NCBI RefSeq assembly: GCF_003611735.1
Contig: NZ_RAWG01000007.1
Coordinates: forward strand, 1-64,000
Length of the DNA stretch: 64,000 nt
From: Corallococcus sicarius
GTDB lineage: Bacteria; Myxococcota; Myxococcia; Myxococcales; Myxococcaceae
Reading direction: 5' to 3'
The position numbers were made by a program, and so were the translations under genes. Of this stretch, positions 1 through 10,500 are shown one piece after another (positions within the stretch are counted from its first letter, which is position 1; each line of letters opens with the position of its first letter). Under the pieces are notes generated by a model. It worked only from the letters and a program-made list of their open reading frames with translations, was not told the DNA's origin and did no database searches.

Positions 1-451
1 GGTGCCGTCGAAGGGCGCGCGCACCACGGTGTGCGACAGCTGGAGGCGGGCCCCCTCGAGGACGCGCCGGGCGACGACGAGCTGCGCCCGGGCGAGGTTG
101 AGCGCCTCCAGGGCAGCCCGGCCTGCGAAGGCGCGCTTCGGGAAGGCGTCCAGGAAGATGAGGGCGGGCTGGTCCGCGTGGATGCGCGACAGCTGCTCCT
201 CGCTGACCTCGGCTTCGACCTCCAGGGCGGTGAGGTCCACCAGTTCAACGATGCCGCCCAGGTTGGTGCCGGAGAGCGCCGCCGGCGCGAGCACCGCGCC
301 CTCGTCCGCGAGCTTGCGCGCCACGGTGCCGTCGAAGGGCGCGCGCACCACGGTGTGCGACAGCTGGAGGCGGGCCCCCTCGAGGACGCGCCGGGCGACG
401 ACGAGCTGCGCCCGGGCGAGGTTGAGCGCCTCCAGGGCAGCGCGGCCTGCG
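1..451. repeat. Direct repeat pair, 127 bp (1-127 and 325-451)
   Basis: Bases 1-127 and 325-451 are identical apart from one substitution (118 against 442), which is synonymous on the coding strand. The offset of 324 bases equals 108 codons, so both copies are read in the same frame of the HlyD-type gene. The 197 bases between the copies do not repeat, so this is not a tandem array. The left copy may extend beyond the window. It could be a recent internal duplication or an assembly artefact. Confidence 0.9.
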
Positions 452-969
452 GTCTCCACGTCGAGCAGCTGGGCCCGGGAGACCGCGCCCTGCCTCGCGA
501 GGGTGCGCGTGCGCTCGGTGGTGCGCTCGGCGTTGAAGCCCTGGGCACGGGAGGCGGCGAGCCGGGCCTCGGCGGCCCGCACCTCCGCCTCGACGCGGTC
601 CAGCACCACGCGGGCGTCCCGGTCATCCAGACGGGCAATCACCTGGCCCTGCTCCACGGGCTCGCCCTCCTCGACGGCGACCTCCACGAGCTGGCCGGCG
701 ATCATCGGCGCGATGACCGAGCGGCGCCGCGAGTCGACGTAGCCGGAGGCGGACAGCTCCGTCTGCTGCTCTCCGGGAAGCGGCTCGCGCACCTCCGCGA
801 CGCGCACGGTCAGAGCGCGGCGCGCCACGGAGACGCCCAGCAGGACGAGCACCGCGAACAGGAGCGCCGCGGGGATGAGCCAGCGCAGCCTGCGGCGGCG
901 CTTCAGGGGAGCGGCGGAGCGGTCGATGCGCAGCGCGTTCAGCGCGGTCTGGGTCTGTGCGTCGGTCAC
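1..969 (-). CDS. HlyD-family periplasmic adaptor (membrane fusion protein), 3' end outside window
   Basis: This encodes the adaptor subunit of an efflux or secretion pump, linking an inner-membrane transporter to an outer-membrane channel. The frame starts at a GTG (969) preceded by AAGGGCGAG and stays open to the window edge (323 residues visible). A cytoplasmic N-terminus is followed by one membrane helix at about residues 33-52, then a lipoyl/barrel-sandwich half (VIAPMIAGQLVEVAVEEGE), a coiled-coil hairpin around residues 115-195, and the second barrel half with VVRAPFDGTVARKL. This order is standard for the family. It lies on the same strand as, and downstream of, the P-type ATPase and a 95-residue ORF, with a gap of about 105 bases. 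The distal part is odd: 42 residues of the hairpin and second barrel half recur in frame at the window edge, where the beta-barrel domain would be expected. The substrate cannot be inferred. Confidence 0.85.
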   Translation of the reverse strand, partial: MTDAQTQTALNALRIDRSAAPLKRRRRLRWLIPAALLFAVLVLLGVSVARRALTVRVAEVREPLPGEQQTELSASGYVDSRRRSVIAPMIAGQLVEVAVEEGEPVEQGQVIARLDDRDARVVLDRVEAEVRAAEARLAASRAQGFNAERTTERTRTLARQGAVSRAQLLDVETAGRAALEALNLARAQLVVARRVLEGARLQLSHTVVRAPFDGTVARKLADEGAVLAPAALSGTNLGGIVELVDLTALEVEAEVSEEQLSRIHADQPALIFLDAFPKRAFAGRAALEALNLARAQLVVARRVLEGARLQLSHTVVRAPFDGT

Positions 970-1074
970 GGCTCGCCCTTGAAGAAGACCCTGGGGCCCC
1001 CAGAATTGAGGGTAGGAAGGCGAAAGGCGGGGTGCCACGGGTCCCGTCTCCCGGGGAACCTGCGCATCCGTGGC

Positions 1075-1362
1075 TCAATCGGAGGGACGCAGGGGAGGCA
1101 GGAGGCACTCCAGACGCTGCCGGGCATCGTCCAGTTCCTCCTCTTCCGGTCCTCCGCGCATGGAGCGTCCCTGGGAGAGGAGCAGGGTGCTGGCGGTCAG
1201 CGCCCGCTGGTACTTCAAGGCCGCGGCGCCCTGCAACATGGCGAGCACGCGGCCCGTGGAACCCGGCGCGGTGGGCCGGCTGCGGGGGCGAGGGGACGTC
1301 CTCTTCCGTGCGGTGTGACGGAAGAGCTTCCGGACCCTGGAGGTCTTCATCAACGCCGTCAT
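1075..1362 (-). CDS. Small hypothetical protein, 95 aa, ATGA-coupled to the P-type ATPase
   Basis: I do not recognise a family. The start codon overlaps the ATPase stop as ATGA (1359-1362), which suggests translational coupling and is the main reason to believe the gene. The protein has a basic first third (RKRTSPRPRSRP) and a more ordinary helical second half with an acidic patch (GGPEEEELDDARQRLE). No signal peptide or membrane segment is visible. It sits between the ATPase and the HlyD-type adaptor on the same strand. It could also be a non-functional read-through frame. Confidence 0.45.
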   Translation of the reverse strand: MTALMKTSRVRKLFRHTARKRTSPRPRSRPTAPGSTGRVLAMLQGAAALKYQRALTASTLLLSQGRSMRGGPEEEELDDARQRLECLLPPLRPSD

Positions 1363-3893
1363 CGGCCCCCATCAAGACGGCCACACCCATACGCCCGACG
1401 ACGCGGTGACGGCCGTGCAGGTGGAGCCTGCCTGAGCGGGAGCACCAGCGGCACCAGGGCGACGGCCACGCCCACGACGACCCGCGCCCAGTCATCCACG
1501 TGCAGCGGGTGCAGCCCCACCAGGGACGCCAGCGGCCGCACCTGGATGAGCAGCACCGAGGCCCCCAGGGACACCGCGCAGATCCACCGGGCCGGGCGCG
1601 TGCGCAGCCGGGTGAGCACGGCCGCGAAGCTGGCGCTCGCGAGCGTGAGCGCCGCCAGCGCCACGGCGCGCCCATGCTCCACGTCGCGGCCCGCCCCCAG
1701 GCTCCGGTCGTAGCTCCAGACGAGCCCCACCGTCATCAGCCCCCCCACTAGTGCGAGGGTGAGCCACTGCGCCGGGGAGAAGAAGCGCGCGGGCCCCTGG
1801 CGCCGGCTCCGCACCGTCCCCAGCCGCCCTGGATGCGCCGCCGCCTGGAAGGCCAGCATCGCCGTGGGGTGGATGATGAGCTCCAGCCAGACGATGTGGA
1901 TGGGCAGGTACAGGAGCGGATAGCCCGCCAGCGGAAGCAGCGCCGCGGTGGTCACCAGCGGGATGTGGATGAGCAGCAGGTACATGAAGCAGCGCCGGAG
2001 GTTGCCAAAGAGCTGCCGGCCCTCCGCGATGGCCCGCACCAGCGTGCCGAAGTCGTCGTCGAGCAGGACGATGGAGGACGCCTCTCGCGCGCCGCGAGTG
2101 CCTCGCTCCCCCATGGCGATGCCCACGTCGGCGGCCTGGAGCGCGGGGACATCATTCACGCCATCCCCGGTGGCCGCCACGACCTCGCCCTGGCGCTTCA
2201 GCGCCATGACCAGCGCGTACTTCTGCGCCGGCATCGCACGGGCCACCACGTCCACGCGCGGCACCTGCCCGCCATCGTGCAGCCGCGCCTGGAGCTCGTC
2301 CCCTGTCAGCACCGTGGGCCACGCTCCACCGAGCCCCAGGCGCCGCGCCACCGCCAGGGCCGTGTCCGGGTGGTCGCCCGTCACCATCACCGTGCGCAGG
2401 CCCGCTTCATGGCACTCCCGCACCGCCTCCGGCACGCCCTGGCGCACCGGATCCTCGAAGGCCGCAAGACCCAGGAAGCGGAAGCCGCGCTCCGGCTCTC
2501 CGCCCCTCCACGAGCCGGAGTCCAGCACCTGGCTCGCGCACGCGATGACCTTGCTCCCCTCTCCCGCGAGCGCCGAGACGCGCCGCTCCCACTCCGCGCG
2601 GGCGCCGGGCTCCAGCGCGCACAAGCGCAGCACCCGCTCTGGCGCGCCCTTCACCGCGGCGAGCAGTCCCCCGGCCCCGTCCACCACCACCGCCGTCTCA
2701 CGCTGGCGCTCCTCGGTGAAGGGGAAGGTGGCCTCGGTCCTCCCCCGGGCGCCAGCGGGCAGGGCTCGCGCGGCCGCTTCGAGCAGCGCGGCGTCGAGGG
2801 GGTCCCTCCCCTCCTCCCGCGAGGCCAGGGCCGCGGTCCGCAGCAGCGCGTCCGGGGTGACGTCCGGCGCGGGCAGCAGGCGGGCCAACCGCAGGCGGCC
2901 CTCCGTCAGGGTGCCCGTCTTGTCCGAGCAGATGCAGGTCACCCGGCCGATGTTCTCCACGGAGACAGCGCGCCGCACCAGGGCCTGCCGCCGGGCCAAC
3001 CGGTACACGCCGGCCCCCAGGAAGAAGGTGAGCGCCACCGGGAACTCCTCGGGGATGGCCGCCACGCCGAGCGTGGCCGCGCTCAGCAGCGCATCCATCC
3101 ACCCGAAGCCCTGGCGCCAGCGCACGAAGGCGAGCACCGTGCACAGCACCCCGGCCACGCCCAACAGCACGGCCACCAGGTGCGCCACGGCCTGCTGCAG
3201 CGGCGTGCGCGCGTGCTCGCCCCGCGCGGCCGAGCGGGCAATGCTCCCGTAGAGCGTGTCCGGCCCGGTGAAGACGACGCGCACCCAGGCCGTCCCGGTG
3301 AGCAGCCGGGTTCCCGCCATGCCCCAGTGCGGTCCCTCCACCAGGGGCTCCTGTCCCGTGGGAAGCCGGCCCAGCGGCCGCTTGCGCACGGGCAGCGACT
3401 CTCCGGTCAGCGAGGACTCCTCGGCCTGCAAGGCCTCGCCGCGCACCACCAGTCCATCCGCCGGGAAATGCCAGCCCGCCTCCACGCGCACCAGGTCGCC
3501 CACCACCACGTCCTCGGCGGGCACGTCCTGTTCGCCCCCCTCCCGCAGCACCGTGGCGCGCGCGGCCAGCCGGCTCTGCAGGCCCTCCGTGGAGGCCTGG
3601 GTCCGGTGGTGCAGGAAGGCGTCCATGCCCAGCAGCGGGGCCATGGCCACGAGCAGCACCACGCCCTCCGACAGCTCGCCCAGCACGAAGTAGAGCGTGC
3701 TCGCGCACACGAGGAACCAGAGCATCGGGTCCGCCGCGGACTCGCGCAGCGTCTGGAGCGCGGAGCGGCGGGACCGCGTCAGCACGTCGTTGCGCCCGTA
3801 GCGGGCGCGCCGCTCCAAGACCTCGCTGGCGGCGAGCCCGCGGGCCTCGTCGACAGGGCAGGGAAGGCGGTGGACGGGGACGGGGATTCGCAT
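1359..3893 (-). CDS. Cation-translocating P-type ATPase, 844 aa
   Basis: An ATP-driven cation pump of the inner membrane. In order: a cation-ATPase N-terminal region (GLAASEVLERRARYGRNDV), a first membrane pair at about 55-100, an actuator domain with SSLTGES near 163, a second membrane pair, the phosphorylation site CSDKTGTLTEG near 323, a nucleotide-binding domain, VTGDHPDT, the hinge ATGDGVNDVPALQAADVGIAMG region near 574, and a C-terminal membrane bundle. The length is normal for a P2-type pump. The M4 ion-binding motif reads PEEFP near 279, where Ca2+ pumps usually have PEGLP, so the ion specificity should not be assumed. The C-terminal tail is rich in Arg and Pro and ends in the ATGA overlap with the next ORF. 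It is probably the first gene of a short operon with the adaptor. Confidence 0.93.
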   Translation of the reverse strand: MRIPVPVHRLPCPVDEARGLAASEVLERRARYGRNDVLTRSRRSALQTLRESAADPMLWFLVCASTLYFVLGELSEGVVLLVAMAPLLGMDAFLHHRTQASTEGLQSRLAARATVLREGGEQDVPAEDVVVGDLVRVEAGWHFPADGLVVRGEALQAEESSLTGESLPVRKRPLGRLPTGQEPLVEGPHWGMAGTRLLTGTAWVRVVFTGPDTLYGSIARSAARGEHARTPLQQAVAHLVAVLLGVAGVLCTVLAFVRWRQGFGWMDALLSAATLGVAAIPEEFPVALTFFLGAGVYRLARRQALVRRAVSVENIGRVTCICSDKTGTLTEGRLRLARLLPAPDVTPDALLRTAALASREEGRDPLDAALLEAAARALPAGARGRTEATFPFTEERQRETAVVVDGAGGLLAAVKGAPERVLRLCALEPGARAEWERRVSALAGEGSKVIACASQVLDSGSWRGGEPERGFRFLGLAAFEDPVRQGVPEAVRECHEAGLRTVMVTGDHPDTALAVARRLGLGGAWPTVLTGDELQARLHDGGQVPRVDVVARAMPAQKYALVMALKRQGEVVAATGDGVNDVPALQAADVGIAMGERGTRGAREASSIVLLDDDFGTLVRAIAEGRQLFGNLRRCFMYLLLIHIPLVTTAALLPLAGYPLLYLPIHIVWLELIIHPTAMLAFQAAAHPGRLGTVRSRRQGPARFFSPAQWLTLALVGGLMTVGLVWSYDRSLGAGRDVEHGRAVALAALTLASASFAAVLTRLRTRPARWICAVSLGASVLLIQVRPLASLVGLHPLHVDDWARVVVGVAVALVPLVLPLRQAPPARPSPRRRAYGCGRLDGGR

Positions 3894-3956
3894 GGTCGGT
3901 GTACCCGGAACCTGGGGCTGCGCTCGGAGCCTGGCAATGCGGTCGGGCGCGCGACG

Positions 3957-4091
3957 TCAGGGCGCCGCACCGCCGGGCTGGCGCCGCCCGCGGTCCACCT
4001 CGAGCAGCCAAGCCAGCACGGCACCGTGGATGGCCCCCACCGCGGCACCCGCGAGGATGAGCAGCGCCACGGGGCCCGCCAGCCTGGCCAC
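3957..4091 (-). CDS. Possible 44-aa single-helix membrane protein or C-terminal gene fragment
   Basis: From a GTG at 4091 this frame gives one strongly hydrophobic helix (GPVALLILAGAAVGAIHGAVL) and a short basic tail ending GGAAP. Third codon positions are almost all G or C, like neighbouring real genes. The frame stays open upstream of the GTG for about 25 codons and overlaps the opposite-strand remnant there. It may therefore be a small protein or the leftover C-terminus of a longer membrane protein. It lies 63 bases upstream of the ATPase start on the same strand. Confidence 0.3.
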   Translation of the reverse strand: MARLAGPVALLILAGAAVGAIHGAVLAWLLEVDRGRRQPGGAAP

Positions 4092-4115
4092 CGACAGGGG
4101 CCAGGGCGTGGAGCC

Positions 4116-4345
4116 CGTCGCCTGGAGCTGCTGGCACTGCTCCTCGTGGGCCTGGCCGTCCTCTCCTCGTCAGAGGCCTTCCAATCCTTCCTCCGCCGTC
4201 TCCTCGACGCGACCGCGCCCATCATCGCCAGGCACCCCTTCTGGGGCGCGGTGCTCTTCATCCTCTTGTCCGCGCTGTCGGCGATGCTGGCTTTCTTCTC
4301 CAGCGCGCTGCTGCTGCCGGTGGCGTTGAACACCTGGAGTCACCG
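4116..4345 (+). pseudogene. Truncated N-terminal part of a VTT/DedA-like membrane protein
   Basis: About 75 residues in one frame look like the start of a polytopic membrane protein: a first helix ([20 protein letters not shown]), an amphipathic stretch, then HPFWGAVLFILLSALSAMLA and FFSSALLLPVALNTW. The second block resembles the beginning of SNARE-associated/VTT-domain (TVP38, DedA-like) proteins, which normally continue with several more helices. Here the resemblance stops after NTW, and the next bases (from 4353) are the tRNA-like remnant. There is no convincing ATG or ribosome-binding site, and the rest of the gene is not in this window. The family assignment comes from recognition of the hydrophobic pattern and is tentative; truncation at the junction is what the sequence shows. 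Confidence 0.45.
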
Positions 4346-4352
4346 CCTGCAT

Positions 4353-4390
4353 TGGCGGGAACGACAGGGTTTGGACCTGCAACCAATTGC
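4353..4390 (-). other. tRNA-Pro 3'-end remnant, candidate attachment site (left end of the Tc island)
   Basis: Read on the minus strand, these 38 bases align without gaps to the last 38 bases of the tRNA-Pro gene at 24904-24941, including the terminal CCA, with 30 matches. The T-stem halves GCAGG and CCTGT and the C at T-loop position 56 are kept; most differences are transitions. No anticodon stem can be formed upstream, so it is not a functional tRNA. Both copies have the same orientation and are 20,551 bases apart. They bracket the toxin operon, as expected of attL/attR scars of an element that uses a tRNA 3' end. No integrase is present. Confidence 0.6.
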
Positions 4391-4515
4391 GTCAAATCAA
4401 ACTCTCGGCTTCGAGCGCGCACCCTCACCTCTGGGCAACGCGTGGCAGCCCGTGCCTTACTCACCACGCGCTCAAGGGACATCATCCAGACAACATATCC
4501 TTGACGGAGGTTGTC

Positions 4516-7500
4516 ATGGCCCCAACGCCACACACCGACGAAGGCCCCCCGGAGTTCCAATTCCTGGTGCGAGGCAACGTCACCTACCGCCACGGGCTCG
4601 CCATCACAGGCGCCACGGTGCGTGCCTTTGACAAGAGCCTGCGCGACGAGGCGCTGCTCGCGGAGGGGACCACCAACGAGTACGGCAACTTCGAGCTCTG
4701 GTACTCCCTCGAGCAGCTTCGCAAGCGGAACAAGCCGCAAGCCGATCTCATCGTTCGCGCCTACGCGCCCCCGGCTCCGGGTGGGCCCAGGGAGGCCGGA
4801 GAGCCGCTGGCCGAGTCGAGGATCATCTTCAAGGCCCAGACGGTGGAGAAGCTCCGCCTCCTGGTCAAGGGCGGTCCGGAGACCCTCTGGTCCGAGTACG
4901 AACAGCTCATGTCCGAGCTGAAGCCGCTGCTCGAGGGCGTCTCGCTCGCGGAGCTCTCCGAGGACGCCGACCGCAAGGACCTCACATTCCTGGCCGGACA
5001 CACCGGGGTGCCTCCCAAGAAGATCGCGGCGCTGGTGGTGGCGCACAAGCTCGCGGCGAAGTCGGGGCTCGCGTCCCCGGAGATCTTCTACGGTCTGGTG
5101 CGCAAGGGGATGGGCACGAACCTCTCAGCGCTGATGGCCCAGGGCCCGGAGACGCTCCGCCGCGTGGTGGAGAACGCCGCCACCCGGCGGCTCATCCCCG
5201 GCAAGCTCAAGCTCAAACCCGACGAGGTCCAGGCACAGCTCCACCGCGCCGCCGTGCAACAGGCCGCGAGCCCGGGCCCCGAGGACGAAAGGCCAGGGTT
5301 TGGCGACCTGCTCGCCACCACGCTTCCCAATCAGGAGCAACGGGAGGCGTTCGTCTCCAGGTATCTGGAGCACAAGGGCCCGGCGACGGAGTTCTGGAAG
5401 GCCTTGGAGGCCGACCCGGCCCTCCAGCCCCGCATCCCGGAATTGCAACTGACGCTCCAGTTGGGCGCGCTGACCGACAACCACCCTCCCCTCGTGCGGG
5501 CGCTGCTGCGGATGCGCGCGGCGGGGGCGTTCAAGTCCTTCCAGGACCTGGCGAGCTTCGACCAGAAGCAGTGGCTGAAGATCATTGGCGGACTCAAGGA
5601 ACCCGAAGCCCAGCGGATCCCCGCGTCGATCCCAGGGGACGACCTGCGCACCCGGACGCTCGTCTACGCCGACACCCTCCGGCGCATCCTCGATGACACG
5701 CTGCCAGAGCAGACCGTGGCCTGGCGCGCACGCGAGGACAAGAGCCTGCATGAGGATGTCCGCGCGTTCTTCGCCCACGTGACGGAGGACGGCACCGGGT
5801 TCGACCTGCGTCAGGGGGATGTGACCCAGGCGCTCGCCCGCACGCCGACCCTGATGAAGAGCATCAAGGACCCGGGGCTCGTGAAGGCGCGCGTCCAGGG
5901 CATGCAGCGGGTGTTCAAGCTCACCCCGCGTTACGACGGGATGAAGTCGCTGCTCGACGCCGGACTGGACTCGGCGCTCGCCATCTCCCAGGTCGACCGG
6001 GAAGCCTTCGCCGCGAGCTTCAAGGGCGCCTTCGGGACCCGGGCGCTGGCGCGGCACACCCACAACGTGGCGGGCCACGTCTCCGCCTCCGCGCTCCACC
6101 TGCTGGCCAACCATGGCGAGGAGTTCAACCGCGTGGAGGTGGCGGCCCTGGCCTCGGCGCTGCCCTCTGGCGTGCCCAACCTGGAGTCGCTGTTCGGCAC
6201 GCTGGACCTGTGCAGGTGTGAGCACTGCCGCTCCGTCTATGGCCCCGCCGCCTACTACACCGAGGTGCTCGCGTTCCTGAAGGAGCGCAGGCAGACCCGC
6301 ACGCTGCCGGGGGGCGGGACGGCCCTGACGAACGCGCGCGACCTCCTGTTCGACCGGCGGCCCGACCTGGGGGACATCGAGCTGACGTGCGACAACGCAC
6401 AGCTCACGCTCCCGTACGTCGACCTGGTCAACGAGTTGCTGGAGAACGCCGTCTCTCCACCTCCCACGTTCACGATCGCGGCAACGCTGCAGGCGGACCT
6501 CGACAGCCGCACGCTGTCCAACGCGGTCCGCGCGGCCTTCACCCAGAATGGCGTGACCCTGGGCACGAGCCATCTGGTGGTGGTGGCGCAGGCGGGCTCC
6601 CGCTGGTTCGTCACCGACCATACGGACCTCTGGCCCCTCCAGAAGGACACGACCACCGGGCTGCTCAAGGTGGGCCCGGTGGCCTATCAAAGCAGTGGGA
6701 GCTCGGCGGAGCTGAGCGCGACACCACAGCACCGCAACGAGGCCGCGTACGATCGGCTCCGCGCGGCCGTGTTTCCCTGGACGCTCCCGCTGGACCTGGC
6801 GTGGGAGGAGGCGCGGCTGTACCTGGGCCACCTGGGAGTGCGGCGCGACGAGCTGATGCGGCGCGTGCGCATCCCGGACCCGTTGGCGGCCCTCACCCAT
6901 CTGGACATCGCCTCCGAGTTGCTTGGCCTGCTCCCCGTCGAGCGGCAGCTCCTGTCGCGAGGACGGCCGGTGCGGCTGGTCGTCACCACCCCGCTCGCCT
7001 CGCTCTCCGGGACGCAGAGCGTGGGCGCCGTGGTGCTCGCGGCGGGTGACATCGTGCTGCTGACGGCCCAGACGGTGGCCGCGCAGAACGGCCTGTACAC
7101 CGTGGCCACCGGCGCCTGGACCCGGGATCCCGCCCGCACCGCGTTCGTGCAGATCCTCCCCCCCGTGGCCGGCCTCCGCGTCCGGTGGTTGATGAGCCCG
7201 GTGGGCAGCGCCGCCTCCCAGGCGACCGCCGTGGACACCTGGGACGTCTGGGGGTTGAAGGAGACGGGCAACACCGTCAGCGTCTTCGACCCGACCTCCC
7301 CCACCAACCCCGTCGTGAAGTCCCTGGGCTGGCTGGAGGCGCTGGGCCAGGTGCGCGTGGTGCTCGACCGCGCGGCGCTGGAGTACGAGGAGCTGATCAG
7401 CCTGCTCCAGCTGAAGTTCATCCAGGCGAACCTCACGCTGCGGATCGAGTCCGCGGATCCCTCGGACCTGACGACCTGTGACACCGCGAAGCTCGTCCTG

Positions 7501-10500
7501 AAGGGACTGACCGCGGAGGTCGTCGACCGCCTGCACCGCTTCGTGCGGCTGTGGCGCCGGCTCGGCTGGAGCATGCGGGACCTGGACAACGCCATCGCCA
7601 TCTTCAGCGGCGGCACCGCGGACGTGAACGCCCGCCTCGACGACGCGCTGTTCCTCAAGCTCTCGCACGTCCAGCGGCTGAACGAACAGCTGGGGCTGCC
7701 GGTGGAGTCGCTGCTGGCGTTCTGGGCCCCCATGGACATCCAGGGAGACGCGTCACTGTACAAGCGCGTCTTCCTGAACCCGGCGCTGAGCAAGCCCTCG
7801 GAGCCGGCCTTCCGCCTTTCGGGCTCGGAGCTGGCCATCGTCACCGAGGCGCCCGCCGAGGCGCTCATCTCCAAACAGGCGCCCGTCATCCTCGCCGCGC
7901 TGGGCATCGGCGCCGCGGGCCTGTCGGCGCTCACCGCCGAGGTGGTCGCCGACAACAAACTCAACCTCGCGAACCTCTCCAGACTCTACCGCTACACGCA
8001 GCTCGCGAAGGGCCTGGGCCTGGAGCTCCCCGACCTCCTCACGCTGCTGTCCCTGGCGGTCATCAACCCCTTCAATCCAGCGCAGACGGCGGACACGCTC
8101 CTGTTCGCGAGCCTGGTCGCGGACGTGCGCGCCTCCGGGTTCAGCATCCCCGAACTCGACTACCTGCTGCGCCACCGCTTCACCCAGGCGTCCGGGCTGG
8201 CCGCGTCGGACGAGGAGATCGCCGCGACGCTGGACACCCTCCGGGGCGACCTGCGGCAGATCCAGGATGAGACCACGCTCCGGGCGGACCCGACGGGCGC
8301 CCTCCCCCGCAGCCGGCTGGCCCAGCTCCAGTGGCCGACGGAGATCATCGAGGAGGTGGTCAACACGCTGAATGGCCAGGTCCTCTACGAGGCGCCCCTC
8401 GCCGCGCTGCCGGCGGGCCTCCAGTTCCCGGCGTCACTCCAGGGCCGGGCCACGTACGACGCCACCGGCGCCCGGCTGCGCGTCCTGGGGCCCCTCACCC
8501 AGGCCGAGCGGACGGACCTCCAGAGCGCGTCCACCGACGCGGCCTTCCGCACGGCGGTGGGCGTGCTCTTCGCACTGCCACGCAACGTGCTCGCAGCGAA
8601 GATGAAGGCCTTCACGCTGCCCACCTTCTCCACCGCCCTGGCGAACCTGCCTGCGGGACTGGTGTTCCCCCGGGAGCTGGGCGGGCGCATCTACCACGAC
8701 GCCCCCGCGGGCCAGCTCCGCTTCGCCGGCATGATGACGAACACGGAGCGCGCGCTGCTCCGGGGGCTCTCCACGAACGCCGCGTACCTGACGGCCATCG
8801 ACGCGCTCTTCGCCGCGCCCGCCAGCTACACGCCCCCGGCGGACAACACCTTCATCACCAGCACGGACACCGCCCTGCTCTTCGACACGGCGCAGACGCC
8901 CGAGCAGCGCTTCACCCTGGTCCTGGGCAAGCTGCTCACCTACCTGCGCACGGCCCTGAGCACCGGGAGGGTCATCCAGCGACTGGCGGGCGCGCTGGCC
9001 CTGGAGCCGCGGGCCACCGCCGAGCTGCTCACCCGTCAGCTCCCCTCGCTGTCCGTCGCCGGGCAGAAGGCCATCGCCGACTTCCTCGCGCCCGCGTACG
9101 CGGAGAGCAACGCGAACGTCGCCCTGAAGCCGGCCTCCTTCCCCAACCTCTTCAAGACCTTCATCCGGTTGCAGAAGGCCGCGCTGCTCGTCACCCGGCT
9201 GAAGATGACGACGCAGCAGATCACGTGGTTCTCCGACTTCGGCCCCACGGTCGTGCGCCGCCCGGTGGCCTGGGCCCACGATGCGGCGGTGATGGCGGGC
9301 TGGCTCCAGCCGGACGTGCTGCCCGTCACGCCCATCCTCACGCCCTCGCCGGTGCTCTTCGCGAGCTGGCTCCGCCTGGTCGCGCTGTGCCAGTTGCGCG
9401 ACCGGCTCCCCCGGGGCGAGGCCGCGCTCAGCGCCCTGTTCGCGCTCGCGCGGCGCACCACGCCCGTCCCCACGCTCGACGAGTTCCTCCAGGAGGTGAG
9501 CACGCGGACCGGCTGGAACCGGGGCGAGCTGCTCGTCGCGTCCCCCGCGGTCATCCCCTCGTTCCCCAATGACTCCAAGGACGAGGTGGGGCTGTCGCGG
9601 CTGGAGGACTTCATGAAAGTCCTCCTGCAACTGGAGGTCCCCGCCGACCGGGCCCGCGAGTGGAGCCTGCCCGAGCTCACGCCGGACAACGCGCGCGCCG
9701 TGCTCAACGCGGTGAAGGCCCGCTACTCGGAGACGGAGTGGCCGGAGGTGGCGCGGAAGCTCCGGGACGTGCTGCGCGAGCGCCAGCGCGCGGCGCTGGT
9801 GGCGTATCTGGTCCCCCGTCCCAACGCGGCGCTCGGACAGAAGTGGGACGGCCCCAACAGCCTGTACGCGCACTACCTCATCGACGTGGAGATGACGCCC
9901 TGCTTCCTCACGTCGAGGATCAAGCAGGCCAGCAGCACCGCGCAGCTCTTCGTGCAGCGCTGCCTGATGGGGCTGGAGGCGGACCGGGGCATCATCGCGG
10001 ATCAGCTCACCGACGCGGGCTGGCTCCAGTGGCAGTGGATGAAGAGCTACCGCGTCTGGGAGGCGAACCGGAAGGTCTTCCTGTACCCGGAGAACTGGCT
10101 GGAGCCCGAGCTGCGGGACGACAAGACGCCGCTTTTCGAGCAACTGGAGGGCGCGCTGCTCCAGGGGGACCTCAACTCCGAGAACGCCGACGACGCGTTC
10201 CTCGGCTACCTGGAGAAGCTCGACGAGGTCGCGCGGCTTGAGATCGTGGGCGTGTACCCGGAGCCCGCGCTGGAAGGGCTCCAGCCGGAGATCCTCCACG
10301 TCTTCGGGCGCACGCGGGGCGGCACTCCGGTCTACTTCTACCGGCAGCGCATTGGCGCGGGGCGCTGGACCCACTGGGAGCGGCTCGAGGCCGACATCAG
10401 CGGCGCGCAGATCATCCCGGTGGTCTGGAACTCCCGCATCCACGTCTTCTGGCCCATCATCTCGGAGGTCGCCGAGCCGGCGAACACGAGCACCACCCAG

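Noticed and set aside
31..4631. Long plus-strand open frames (for example 31-1713 and 1833-4631)
   Set aside because: They are antisense shadows of the ATPase and HlyD genes, rich in Arg, His, Pro and Gln, a known effect of very GC-rich codon use. Only the short hydrophobic part after 4116 looks protein-like.
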